Made by a program: the position numbers and the translations under genes
Source of the DNA: Mycolicibacterium sphagni
GTDB lineage: Bacteria; Actinomycetota; Actinomycetes; Mycobacteriales; Mycobacteriaceae
DNA: 64,000 nt
Direction of reading: 5' to 3'
NCBI RefSeq assembly: GCF_002250655.1
Contig: NZ_NOZR01000021.1
Span: forward strand, 1-64,000
Notes under the pieces: generated by a model
What the model was told of the DNA's origin: nothing
The model's database searches: none
The model's input: only the letters and a program-made list of their open reading frames with translations
In this document: positions 16,742-24,340 of the stretch, piece by piece
How the letters are laid out: every line of letters begins with the position of its first letter
Numbering within the stretch: the stretch's first letter is position 1

Positions 16742-18907
16742 TCAGACGTCGAACCGGTCGGCGTCCATCACCTTGGCCCAGGCAGCGACGAAGTCCTTGA
16801 CGAACCGCTCCTTGTTGTCGTCCTGGGCGTAGACCTCAACCAACGCACGCAGCACCGAGTTCGATCCGAACACCAAGTCGGCGGCGGTCGCCGTCCACTT
16901 GGCCGCACCGGTCACCCGGTCGGTGCCCTCGTAGACGTTCTCAGAGGTCTCCGACGGCTTCCACACCGTGCTCATGTCGAGCAGATTGTTGAAGAAGTCG
17001 GTCGAGAGCACGCCCACCTTGTCGGTGAATACGCCGTGCTTGCTGCCACCGTGGTTGGCACCCAGCACCCGCAGGCCACCGATGAGCACTGTCAGCTCCG
17101 GAGCGGTGACAGCGTTGAGGTAGGCCTTCTCGATCAGAAGCTGCTCCAACGGAGCCTTCTCGCCGGCCCGCGCGTAGTTGCGGAATCCGTCGGCGCGCGG
17201 CTCGAGAACCGCGAACGACTCCACATCGGTGTCCTCCTGCGAGGCATCACCGCGGCCCGGGGTGAACGGCACGGTGACGTCGACACCGCCGTCCTTGGCC
17301 GCCTTCTCGATCGCGGCGTTGCCCGCGAGCACGATGACGTCGGCCAGCGAGACCTGCTTGCCACCCGCGGCGTTGAAGTCGGACTGGATCTTCTCCAGCA
17401 CCGGCAGCACCTTGGCCAGTTCGGACGGCTCGTTGGCCTCCCAATTCTTCTGCGGCTCAAGGCGAACCCGCGCACCGTTGGCGCCACCGCGCTTATCTGT
17501 GGCGCGGTAGCTGGACGCCGACGCCCACGCTGTCTTCACCAACTGCGGCACCGACAGACCCGAATCCAGCACCGCGCTCTTGATCTTTGCGGCATCGGCG
17601 TCGTCGATCACTTGGCCCGCGGGCACCGGGTCCTGCCACAGCTGCGGCTCAGCGACCCACGGCCCCAGGTAGCGGCTGATCGGACCGAGGTCACGGTGCA
17701 GCAGCTTGTACCACGCCTTGGCGAACGCCTCGTTGAGCTCCTCGGGGTGATCCAGCCAGCGGCGGGTGATCGCCCCGAATTCCGGATCCACCCGCATCGA
17801 GACGTCGGTGACCAGCATCGTCGGTTTGCGGTTCGGGCCGCCGAACGGATCAGGGATGATCGCCTCGGCGTCCTTGGCCTGGAACTGCCATGCGTCGGCC
17901 GGGCTCTTGACCAGCTCCCACTCATAGCCGTAGAGGATCTCCAGGAAGGAGTTGCTCCACTTGGTCGGCGTTGGTGTCCACACCACCTCGAGACCGCTCG
18001 TGACGGTGTTCCCGGTCTTGCCGCCCGCGAACGGGCACTGCCAGCCGAGGCCTTGCGCCTCGATCGCGGCACCCTCGGGCTCCGGGCCCACCAGGTCAGC
18101 GACGTCACCGGCGCCGTGGGTCTTGCCCAGGGTGTGGCCGCCGACGATCAGGGCAGCGGTCTCCTCGACGTTCATCGCCATCCGGCCGAACGTTTCCTTG
18201 ATATCGATGGCCGCCAACAGCGGATCCGGATTGGCTTCGGGCCCTTCGGGATTGACGTAGATCAGGCCCATTGTGGTGGCGCCGTACGGCTCGGCCAACT
18301 CGCGCTCACCGGAGTAGCGCTTGTTGGTGCCCATCCATTCGTCTTCTTCGCCGAACAGGACCTCTTCGGGCTCCCACACATCGGGGCGGCCGAAGGCGAA
18401 GCCGAAGGTCTTGAATCCGGCCGACTCCAGAGCGACGTTTCCGGCCAATACCAGCAGGTCGGCCCAGGAGAGCTTGTTGCCGTATTTCTTCTTGACGGGC
18501 CACAGCAGGCGACGCGCCTTGTCCAGGTTGGCGTTGTCCGGCCAGCTGTTGAGTGGAGCAAAGCGCTGCAGGCCCTGCCCGGCGCCGCCGCGGCCGTCGA
18601 AGATGCGGTACGTGCCGGCGGCATGCCAGCTCAGCCGGATGAACAGGCCGGCGTAGCTGCCGTAGTCGGCGGGCCACCAGTCCTGCGAGGTCGTGATTAC
18701 CGACAGGACGTCGGCCTTGACCGCCTCGGGATCGAGCTTGGCGAACTCCTTGGCGTAGTCGAAATCGTCGCCGAGCGGGTTGGAGTACGGCGAGTGCGGA
18801 TGCAACTTGGAGACGTCGACCTGATCCGGCCACCAGTCCTGGTTGGTCCGCGGCCCGTGGCTCTTCGGCTGCGGCGCGTCAATGACCGGATTTTCACTCT
18901 CGGACAC
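16742..18907 (-). CDS. katG: Catalase-peroxidase
   Basis: A 721-residue bifunctional heme enzyme that removes hydrogen peroxide and, in tuberculosis bacteria, activates isoniazid. The distal-site motif RLSWHAAGTYR, the heme-ligand region VGGHTLGKTHGAG, and the Trp-Tyr-Met adduct residues (Trp in LSWHA, Tyr in AEPYGATTMG, Met in GRMAMNVEE) are all present; the ITSGIEVVW-equivalent segment (VTSGLEVVW) keeps the Ser. The GTG at 18907 follows an AAAGGG site; ATG codons at 18934 and 18922 are alternatives. It is transcribed behind furA with about 58 nt between them. Confidence 0.96.
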   Translation of the reverse strand: MSESENPVIDAPQPKSHGPRTNQDWWPDQVDVSKLHPHSPYSNPLGDDFDYAKEFAKLDPEAVKADVLSVITTSQDWWPADYGSYAGLFIRLSWHAAGTYRIFDGRGGAGQGLQRFAPLNSWPDNANLDKARRLLWPVKKKYGNKLSWADLLVLAGNVALESAGFKTFGFAFGRPDVWEPEEVLFGEEDEWMGTNKRYSGERELAEPYGATTMGLIYVNPEGPEANPDPLLAAIDIKETFGRMAMNVEETAALIVGGHTLGKTHGAGDVADLVGPEPEGAAIEAQGLGWQCPFAGGKTGNTVTSGLEVVWTPTPTKWSNSFLEILYGYEWELVKSPADAWQFQAKDAEAIIPDPFGGPNRKPTMLVTDVSMRVDPEFGAITRRWLDHPEELNEAFAKAWYKLLHRDLGPISRYLGPWVAEPQLWQDPVPAGQVIDDADAAKIKSAVLDSGLSVPQLVKTAWASASSYRATDKRGGANGARVRLEPQKNWEANEPSELAKVLPVLEKIQSDFNAAGGKQVSLADVIVLAGNAAIEKAAKDGGVDVTVPFTPGRGDASQEDTDVESFAVLEPRADGFRNYARAGEKAPLEQLLIEKAYLNAVTAPELTVLIGGLRVLGANHGGSKHGVFTDKVGVLSTDFFNNLLDMSTVWKPSETSENVYEGTDRVTGAAKWTATAADLVFGSNSVLRALVEVYAQDDNKERFVKDFVAAWAKVMDADRFDV

Positions 18908-18965
18908 TTTTTCCCTTTCCATTCCATACATCAATCGGGTGATTGGGCTGTGATCACTTGTGTGA

Positions 18966-19397
18966 TCAGGGACGTTCTTGCGAACTGCAATCGGGGCACA
19001 GGCCCCAATAGACGACCTCTGCTTCGTCGAGGACGAAACCGTTGTAATCAGACGGCGTCAAACATGGCGCGTCGCCGACGGCGCAGTCGACGTCACCGAT
19101 AACGCCACACGAGCGGCAGACGACGTGGTGATGGTTGTCGCCGACACGGGACTCATACCGAGCCACTGAACCGGACGGCTGGATACGCCGCACCAGACCG
19201 GCAGCGGTCAGCGCGTGCAGGACGTCGTAGACGGCTTGGCGCGACACCTCGGGGAGGCCGCTGCGGACGGCTCCGAAGATTGTGTCGGTGTCGGCGTGCG
19301 GGTGGGCGTGCACCGCCTCGAGAACCGCTACGCGGGGGCGGGTGACCCGCAGCTGCACGGAACGCAGCTGGTCGGCAATATCCGACATAGGGGTCAC
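18966..19397 (-). CDS. furA: Ferric uptake regulator FurA, repressor of katG
   Basis: A 143-residue Fur-family repressor. The winged-helix domain (about residues 10-85, RVTRPRVAVLEAVHAHPHADT and SRQAVYDVLHALTAAGLV) is followed by the metal site HHHVVCRSCG and a second CPDC pair. FurA represses itself and katG in mycobacteria. I chose the GTG at 19397 (VTPMSDIADQL) because it lies at the predicted transcription start of the conserved furA promoter; the ATG at 19388 is an alternative. Confidence 0.93.
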   Translation of the reverse strand: MTPMSDIADQLRSVQLRVTRPRVAVLEAVHAHPHADTDTIFGAVRSGLPEVSRQAVYDVLHALTAAGLVRRIQPSGSVARYESRVGDNHHHVVCRSCGVIGDVDCAVGDAPCLTPSDYNGFVLDEAEVVYWGLCPDCSSQERP

Positions 19398-19401
19398 GGT
19401 G

Positions 19402-19433
19402 AAATAGTCGTCCCTTTTCTGGAATGAGTCAAG
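19402..19433 (-). promoter_or_regulatory. furA-katG promoter and FurA operator region
   Basis: On the minus strand CTTGACT (19433-19427) and an AT-rich -10 CTATTT (19407-19402) are separated by about 19 bp containing CATTCCAGAAAAGGGAC. This matches the conserved mycobacterial furA promoter/operator as I recall it. The furA GTG at 19397 falls about where transcription would begin, consistent with the leaderless furA mRNA described in mycobacteria. Confidence 0.75.
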
Positions 19434-19453
19434 AGTTGACCTGAAGACACCGT

Positions 19454-19696
19454 TCAGGGGTGTGTCGTCTGTGCGTTCGTCGGGTTGACGGTCGGGTTCA
19501 GCGGCGCGATCGGCGCCGGGCTGAAGTTGTTCGGACCTGGGAACGTGGCCTTGCTGGTGGGCTGTAGCGACGGACTCGAGCCGGTGGTCGGCGCCGGCTC
19601 GTTGCTCTTGGCTCCGCACGCTGTGAATGCGACGACCCCGACGCCGGCCAACACCACCAGACCCGCCGCGCGAATTCGACTAGGACTCCTGATCAC
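19454..19696 (-). CDS. Small putative lipoprotein upstream of furA
   Basis: An 80-residue predicted exported protein with a hydrophobic segment (AGLVVLAGVGVVAFTAC) ending at a cysteine that could be a non-canonical lipobox (FTAC). The rest is a low-complexity chain rich in Pro, Thr, Asn and Ser without a recognisable domain. The GTG at 19696 follows a GAGGGG ribosome site; the longer frame to 19735 lacks one. It is transcribed toward furA-katG with a gap of about 57 nt to furA. Confidence 0.65.
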   Translation of the reverse strand: MIRSPSRIRAAGLVVLAGVGVVAFTACGAKSNEPAPTTGSSPSLQPTSKATFPGPNNFSPAPIAPLNPTVNPTNAQTTHP

Positions 19697-19900
19697 TGAC
19701 CCCTCGGATCTGACTCGCCACCCTTGCGGTGGCACTCGAAGCTACCTTCTCATCGATGCGCGCAACACGCTTTACACCGCACACCTCGGAGCGACGGAAG
19801 GCCACGACCGCACTATCTGTATGGTGATCGGCGGATCGCGTCCGGCGGCCATCCCGGCTCGCACCCCCAGGGACCCAGTCGTCTTGTCAGGAGCAGTTTC

Positions 19901-20800
19901 GTGCCCCTCAACACCGTCGCGCTCGAACTCGTGCCGCCCAATACCGATCGCACTCCGGAAGAGGTTCTGGAGGAGGCGCGCAAGGTGGTGCAGTTCTCCG
20001 CGGAGACCGGGCTGGCGGGCCGGATCGGGCACGTGATGATCCCGGGGATGATCGAAGAGGACGACGACCGTCCGGTCGAGATGAAGCCCAAACTCGACGT
20101 GCTGGACTATTGGTCGCGGATCTCTCCGGAATTGCCCGGCGTGCGCGGCCTGTGCACCCAGGTGACGGCGTTCATGAACGAGCAGACGCTGGGTGGGCGG
20201 CTGACCCAGCTGCTCGACGCCGGAATGGAAGGCATTGTCTTCGTCGGTGTTCCGCGCACCATGAACGACGGCGAGGGTGCCGGCGTGGCGCCCACCGATG
20301 CGCTGACGATCTACCGCGACCTCGTCCCCAATCGGGGAGCGATCCTGATCCCGACGCGGGCCGGCGAAGCCGGCCGATTCGGATTCAAGTGCGGCCAGGG
20401 CGCCACCTACGGCATGACCCAGCTGCTCTATTCCGACGCCATCGTCGGGTTCCTCACCGAATTCGCGGCCACCACCGATTTCCGCCCGGAGATCTTGCTG
20501 TCGTTCGGCTTCGTGCCGAAGGTAGAGAGCCGCGTCGGGCTGATCAACTGGCTGATCCAGGACCCGGGCAATCCCGCGGTCGTTCCTGAGCAGGAATTCG
20601 TGGCCACGCTGGCGGGTAGCGATCCGGACATCAAGCGGCGGCTGCTCGTCGATCTGTACAAGCGGGTCATCGACGGCGTTGCCGATCTCGGTTTCCCGTT
20701 GAGCATCCATTTCGAAGCCACCTACGGCATGGCCCGGCCGGCCTTCGAGACCTTCGCCGAGATGCTGGCCTACTGGTCGCCGGCGGGGTCCGTCTCGTAG
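19901..20800 (+). CDS. Mycobacterial-type methylenetetrahydrofolate reductase
   Basis: A 299-residue enzyme predicted to reduce 5,10-methylene-THF to 5-methyl-THF for methionine synthesis. It starts with the VALELVPPNTDRTPEEVLEEA segment and carries barrel motifs such as GLCTQVTAF, VFVGVPRTMNDGEG, GFKCGQGATYGM and IHFEATYGMARP, which fit the atypical, FAD-independent mycobacterial family (Rv2172c type). The GTG start follows an AGGAG site. The next gene starts 4 nt after its stop, so the pair is co-transcribed. Confidence 0.8.
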   Translation: MPLNTVALELVPPNTDRTPEEVLEEARKVVQFSAETGLAGRIGHVMIPGMIEEDDDRPVEMKPKLDVLDYWSRISPELPGVRGLCTQVTAFMNEQTLGGRLTQLLDAGMEGIVFVGVPRTMNDGEGAGVAPTDALTIYRDLVPNRGAILIPTRAGEAGRFGFKCGQGATYGMTQLLYSDAIVGFLTEFAATTDFRPEILLSFGFVPKVESRVGLINWLIQDPGNPAVVPEQEFVATLAGSDPDIKRRLLVDLYKRVIDGVADLGFPLSIHFEATYGMARPAFETFAEMLAYWSPAGSVS

Positions 20801-20804
20801 TCCC

Positions 20805-21782
20805 GTGAAGGCACTGATCGACTTCGACGGCGCGCCGGTCTTTGCCATCCCGGCCCGCGACGGGTACCGCGGCGTCAACGCCTGCGAGGGAATGCTGATC
20901 GAAGGCCCCCAAGGCTGGGGCGAGTTCTGCCCCCCGCCCGCGAGCAGCGATCTGGTGGCGGCGCGCTGGCTGACATCGGCCATCGAGGGCGGCACAGTGG
21001 GCTGGCCAGACCCGGTGCGCGGCCGGGTGGCCGTCTCGGTACCGGTACCAGCGGTGAGCCCGGACGACGCCGGCACCATGGTCGGCCGCAGCGGGTGTCG
21101 CGCGGCCGACGTGCGCGTGACTGGGGGTGCCGATGCCCTCGCCGAGGATCTCGCCCGCCTCGAAGCGGTGCGCGCGGCGCTCGGGCCGGCCGGATCGATC
21201 CGCTGCTCGGTCGAGCGGTTGTGGGATGTCGATACCGCGGCCGGCGTGATCCCGGTTATGAACTCCGCAGCAGGCGGACTGGAGTTTGTGCAGCAGCCGT
21301 GTGCGACGGCCGCCGAGTTGGCGGCGCTACGGCGTCGCATCGACGTGCGGGTGGCTGTCGAGGTGGCGAGCCTCGGGCCGGACAGGCCGCCAGCCTCGCA
21401 GGTCGCCGACATCGCCGTGCTGGCAGTCGGCCCGCTCGGCGGCGTGCGGCGGGCGTTGCGGTTCGCCGAACACGAAGGTCTGCCGTGCATTGTGTCGGCA
21501 GCGCCGGGAGCGGCCGAGTCCAGCATCGGACTGGCCGGGGGACTGGCATTGGCCGGTGTGCTGCCGGATGTTCCATTCGCCTGCGGGCTGGGCACTGCGA
21601 CGCTGTTGGCCGGCGACGTGGTCTCTGCAGGACGCGCGTTGCTCCCGGTCGAGGGGTATCTGCCCGTATCTCCGATGGCCCCCGGCCCCGATCCTGACCG
21701 TGTCGCCGAGTTTTCCCTCGACGACGCCGAACGCGTCGCCTGGTGGCGCGGGCGACTACGAGCCGTGCGCGAACTTCTCTAG
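20805..21782 (+). CDS. MenC-like enolase-superfamily protein lacking catalytic residues
   Basis: A 325-residue homologue of o-succinylbenzoate synthase (MenC). Fold-level similarity is clear (YRGVNACEGMLIEGPQGWGEF, LEFVQQPCATAAELAALRRR, ADIAVLAVGPLGG, FACGLGTATLL). The catalytic set is gone compared with mycobacterial MenC as I recall it: KxK reads DVR, the DANGGW metal site reads SVERLW, the EQP glutamate is Gln, and the Lys before APLGG is Ala. It is therefore probably a pseudoenzyme or has a new function. It is coupled to the MTHFR gene (4-nt gap). Confidence 0.8.
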   Translation: MKALIDFDGAPVFAIPARDGYRGVNACEGMLIEGPQGWGEFCPPPASSDLVAARWLTSAIEGGTVGWPDPVRGRVAVSVPVPAVSPDDAGTMVGRSGCRAADVRVTGGADALAEDLARLEAVRAALGPAGSIRCSVERLWDVDTAAGVIPVMNSAAGGLEFVQQPCATAAELAALRRRIDVRVAVEVASLGPDRPPASQVADIAVLAVGPLGGVRRALRFAEHEGLPCIVSAAPGAAESSIGLAGGLALAGVLPDVPFACGLGTATLLAGDVVSAGRALLPVEGYLPVSPMAPGPDPDRVAEFSLDDAERVAWWRGRLRAVRELL

Positions 21783-21805
21783 GAAGCGGTTTGAAGATCG
21801 GGCTG

Positions 21806-21967
21806 ATGGGTACAGAGCGGCCGATGAGTTCTGAGCCGGCCGAGCAGCCCGTAGCACCGCAGTCGATGTCCCCGTTCGAGTCGAGGCGAACCACGATCGT
21901 CGTGCTGTGGGCGACCTATGTCGTTGCCGCGATCATCCTGGTTCTGTACTGGGTGTACGCCGCCTAG
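21806..21967 (+). CDS. Small single-pass membrane protein
   Basis: A 53-residue protein with a Glu/Pro/Ser-rich N-terminal half and one transmembrane helix (TIVVLWATYVVAAIILVLYW). The ATG at 21824 (MSSEPAEQP) is an alternative start. It lies 24 nt after the MenC-like gene, so it may be the third gene of that unit. Its stop overlaps the stop of the convergent 61-residue membrane protein in a shared CTAG. Function unknown. Confidence 0.62.
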   Translation: MGTERPMSSEPAEQPVAPQSMSPFESRRTTIVVLWATYVVAAIILVLYWVYAA

Positions 21968-22149
21968 CGGCGCGGGCGCCAGGCCCAGACGGCCAGACCA
22001 AGCCCCACCAGGGCGATGATCGGACCGAGCACCGACCACGTGGTGGTGTTGCTCATCGGGCTGCCCTGAACCACACCAAAGCCCTGCAGCGTGAACAACG
22101 ATCCGAACAGTGCGGCCAGGACACCCAGCACACCGACGACATGACGCAT
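21964..22149 (-). CDS. Small two-helix membrane protein
   Basis: A 61-residue protein with two hydrophobic helices (VVGVLGVLAALFGSLFTL and SVLGPIIALVGLGLAVWAW) and a basic C-terminus (RPRR). A strong ribosome site (GAGGAGTTGACC) sets the ATG at 22149, 2 nt after the MOSC gene, indicating an operon. The long frame further upstream is antisense-like and is not used. Small proteins of this kind are common in mycobacteria; function unknown. Confidence 0.75.
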   Translation of the reverse strand: MRHVVGVLGVLAALFGSLFTLQGFGVVQGSPMSNTTTWSVLGPIIALVGLGLAVWAWRPRR

Positions 22150-22151
22150 GG

Positions 22152-23132
22152 TCAACTCCTCTTCCCGGCGGGCATCGCCGCTGACACCGCCCTCATGACG
22201 GCGCGCTTTACCTTCGTCGCACCCGATCCTGTGGTGGCTCCAAACGCCGCGCGGTTGGGTGGATCCAGTTGCAGCACATCGCCTTCCGTGATGTGTCCCG
22301 CCCGGGTGATGTTGCCGTAGACACCGAGGCAGCGCCGTGAGTGCGCGGCGATGGTGCGGGTGATCTCCTTGTCCCGCTTGAGCTCGGGTTGCTCGTGAGA
22401 CGGCATGACGCAGCGGATGGTCGGTATCAGCGGCTGCAGCTCGGCGTTCGGGGCGCGCAGTCTGCCGCCGCACCAGTCCCACTCAGGCTGAGCCGACGCG
22501 CCGGGGGAGTCCACGACGATCGTCGGGCGGAACCGCCGGGCGTCGAAATCGGAATCCGGCGCCAGCGTGGTCATGGTGGCCAGGCTCTGCTCGGTGATGA
22601 TGTGGACAGGATAGGCGTCGACATAGCTGCCGACCGGCGTGGCGTAGCGGCTGATCTCGGCGAGCTTGCGGACCGGGAACATCGACAGGTCGGGCAGCGG
22701 TTCGCCGTCCTCGAGGCCGAAGATCGTGCGCAGGTCGGTTTTGGTGGCCATCGGTCCGCGGTACTGGTCGCGCCGAGCCATCGGCGGCAGCGGCCGAAGT
22801 TCCACCTCGTGGTCGAGATAGCGCGAAAGCGCTTGGTGCACAACAGGGTCAGAGCTCGTCACCTCGGTGCCGTCAGGGAACGCGATGGCGACTTCGGGCG
22901 CGTGCCCCGGCCCGGCTTCTGGCGGTGGGGCCTGTGTGTAGCGCGCCGTCAGCCAGAGCAGCCCGGGCAGCCGCTTGGCGCTGGTGGTCACATCGAGTTC
23001 GACGTCACGCACGGCCCAGGTGCGATCGGCGTGCAGGCCAAGCTCGCCGATCTCGGCCTGCCTGAGCTGCTCGCCCAGCATCGACTTGACCGGATAGCGC
23101 CAGATCGACGTGATGCGGCCGGCTGGGATCAT
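22152..23132 (-). CDS. MOSC domain-containing protein
   Basis: A 326-residue protein with an N-terminal MOSC_N beta-barrel (SIWRYPVKSMLGEQLRQAEIGELGL) and a C-terminal MOSC domain (PTIVVDSPG, RAPNAELQPLIPTIRC, CLGVYGNITRAGHITEGDVLQL). MOSC proteins are tied to molybdenum cofactor sulfuration and mARC-type reductases; the Cys in PTIRC fits a sulfur or Moco ligand. It is followed at once by the 61-residue membrane protein. Substrate unknown. Confidence 0.88.
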   Translation of the reverse strand: MIPAGRITSIWRYPVKSMLGEQLRQAEIGELGLHADRTWAVRDVELDVTTSAKRLPGLLWLTARYTQAPPPEAGPGHAPEVAIAFPDGTEVTSSDPVVHQALSRYLDHEVELRPLPPMARRDQYRGPMATKTDLRTIFGLEDGEPLPDLSMFPVRKLAEISRYATPVGSYVDAYPVHIITEQSLATMTTLAPDSDFDARRFRPTIVVDSPGASAQPEWDWCGGRLRAPNAELQPLIPTIRCVMPSHEQPELKRDKEITRTIAAHSRRCLGVYGNITRAGHITEGDVLQLDPPNRAAFGATTGSGATKVKRAVMRAVSAAMPAGKRS

Positions 23133-23149
23133 CTCCCCAGACTAGGACT

Positions 23150-24172
23150 TCACTGCGCCGGCGAGCGATGCAGCGTGCGTGACGCGACGATCAGCGCGGC
23201 CAGTCCGGCCACCAGCCACACCCCGAGCACGATGAACGGCAGTGTCCGCTGGTTTTGCGGGAAGTACGTCGCCGCGTGGATCGCCGAGACCGTCGCGCCG
23301 CTGGGCAGCGCGTGGTTGAAGAACGCGAACGGTTGCGGCAATAGCGTCGCGGACACCGCCCCGCCCGACGACGTGTTGCCGAGCAGGATGAACACCAGCC
23401 AGGTTGGGATGATGGCCCACCGGTGGATCAGCACCAGCATGGCCGAGTTGAACAATGCGGCGACTGCGATCTGCACCGAGGTCAGCAGCCACAGTTGCGG
23501 GAACGGCGTGCTGAGCGCGCCCAGGACCGGGCCGGTGACGCTTGCCAACGCCGCCCCGCCGACCACGGCGAGCACCACCAGGCAGACCAGCCAGCGCCCC
23601 AGACTGAGCGTCTTGACGTTGGCCCGCAGCTGAAACATCGTGATGAAACCCAGGATCGTGGCGGCGATGACCAGATAGAACGTGGCCAGCCCGGCTGGAT
23701 CGGACGGCGGCAGCGGATGCAGGTCGACGATCGGCAGGATGAACTGTCCGGGCTGAGTCTGGTCCAGCTGGATCAATGCGCGCGTGCCCGAGGGGTCGCT
23801 GGCGCTGGACAACAACAGCAGGGGCGGTGTTGCGGTGGCGTCGATAGCGGCGGTGATGCGCTGCTGGTTGATCGCTGCGACCGCGTCGTCGCGAGTCGAG
23901 TACTGATGGACGTCGAACTCGTTTTTGTTGCTGTGCAACGCATTCACGAACGGCGCGACTGCAGCCGTCGACCCGACGACACCGACTGGCAGGTTGCGGG
24001 GAGCGGGGCGTCCGAGCGCGACGGTGTAGGCGGCGGCGAAGCTTGAGGCCAAGACGATCGCGATCGCGATGACGGTTGCGGCCTTGCGGATCTCCGGCGG
24101 GATGCGCCGAAACCCGCGAGGGGGAGCGTCCGGCGATTCGTCGGTCACTGCAGCCACAGCACTCCTCGTCAT
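23150..24172 (-). CDS. DUF3533/ABC-2-like membrane protein (YhgE/SNG1 type)
   Basis: A 340-residue membrane protein with one N-terminal helix (AATVIAIAIVLASSFAAAYTVALG), an extracytoplasmic domain of about 130 residues (residues 55-160) and a C-terminal block of five helices. This arrangement matches ABC-2-type or YhgE/Pip-like exporter subunits, but no ATPase is adjacent. The ATG at 24172 is preferred because the upstream frame is strongly arginine-rich and atypical. Possibly involved in envelope lipid or drug export; not proven. Confidence 0.75.
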   Translation of the reverse strand: MTRSAVAAVTDESPDAPPRGFRRIPPEIRKAATVIAIAIVLASSFAAAYTVALGRPAPRNLPVGVVGSTAAVAPFVNALHSNKNEFDVHQYSTRDDAVAAINQQRITAAIDATATPPLLLLSSASDPSGTRALIQLDQTQPGQFILPIVDLHPLPPSDPAGLATFYLVIAATILGFITMFQLRANVKTLSLGRWLVCLVVLAVVGGAALASVTGPVLGALSTPFPQLWLLTSVQIAVAALFNSAMLVLIHRWAIIPTWLVFILLGNTSSGGAVSATLLPQPFAFFNHALPSGATVSAIHAATYFPQNQRTLPFIVLGVWLVAGLAALIVASRTLHRSPAQ

Positions 24173-24340
24173 CTGATCGCAGATCAACGTACCTCGGTTT
24201 CGACTCGGCCTGCGCCGGCGCCGTAGACGTCTGACGTACAAAAGACCAAGTGCCCGCGGCGGCCATCCGTGACGGGCGCGGCTCCGAATCACTGATGCCT
24301 GCTCAATGCAGCCCGGGCGCAGCTTCGGAGGATCCTCACA

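Noticed and set aside
17036..19102. 688-residue plus-strand frame antisense to katG
   Set aside because: A long open frame caused by high GC opposite a strongly conserved gene; composition is shadow-like.
19772..21595. 607-residue minus-strand frame over MTHFR and the MenC-like gene
   Set aside because: Antisense shadow; both plus-strand genes have clear conserved motifs and ribosome sites.
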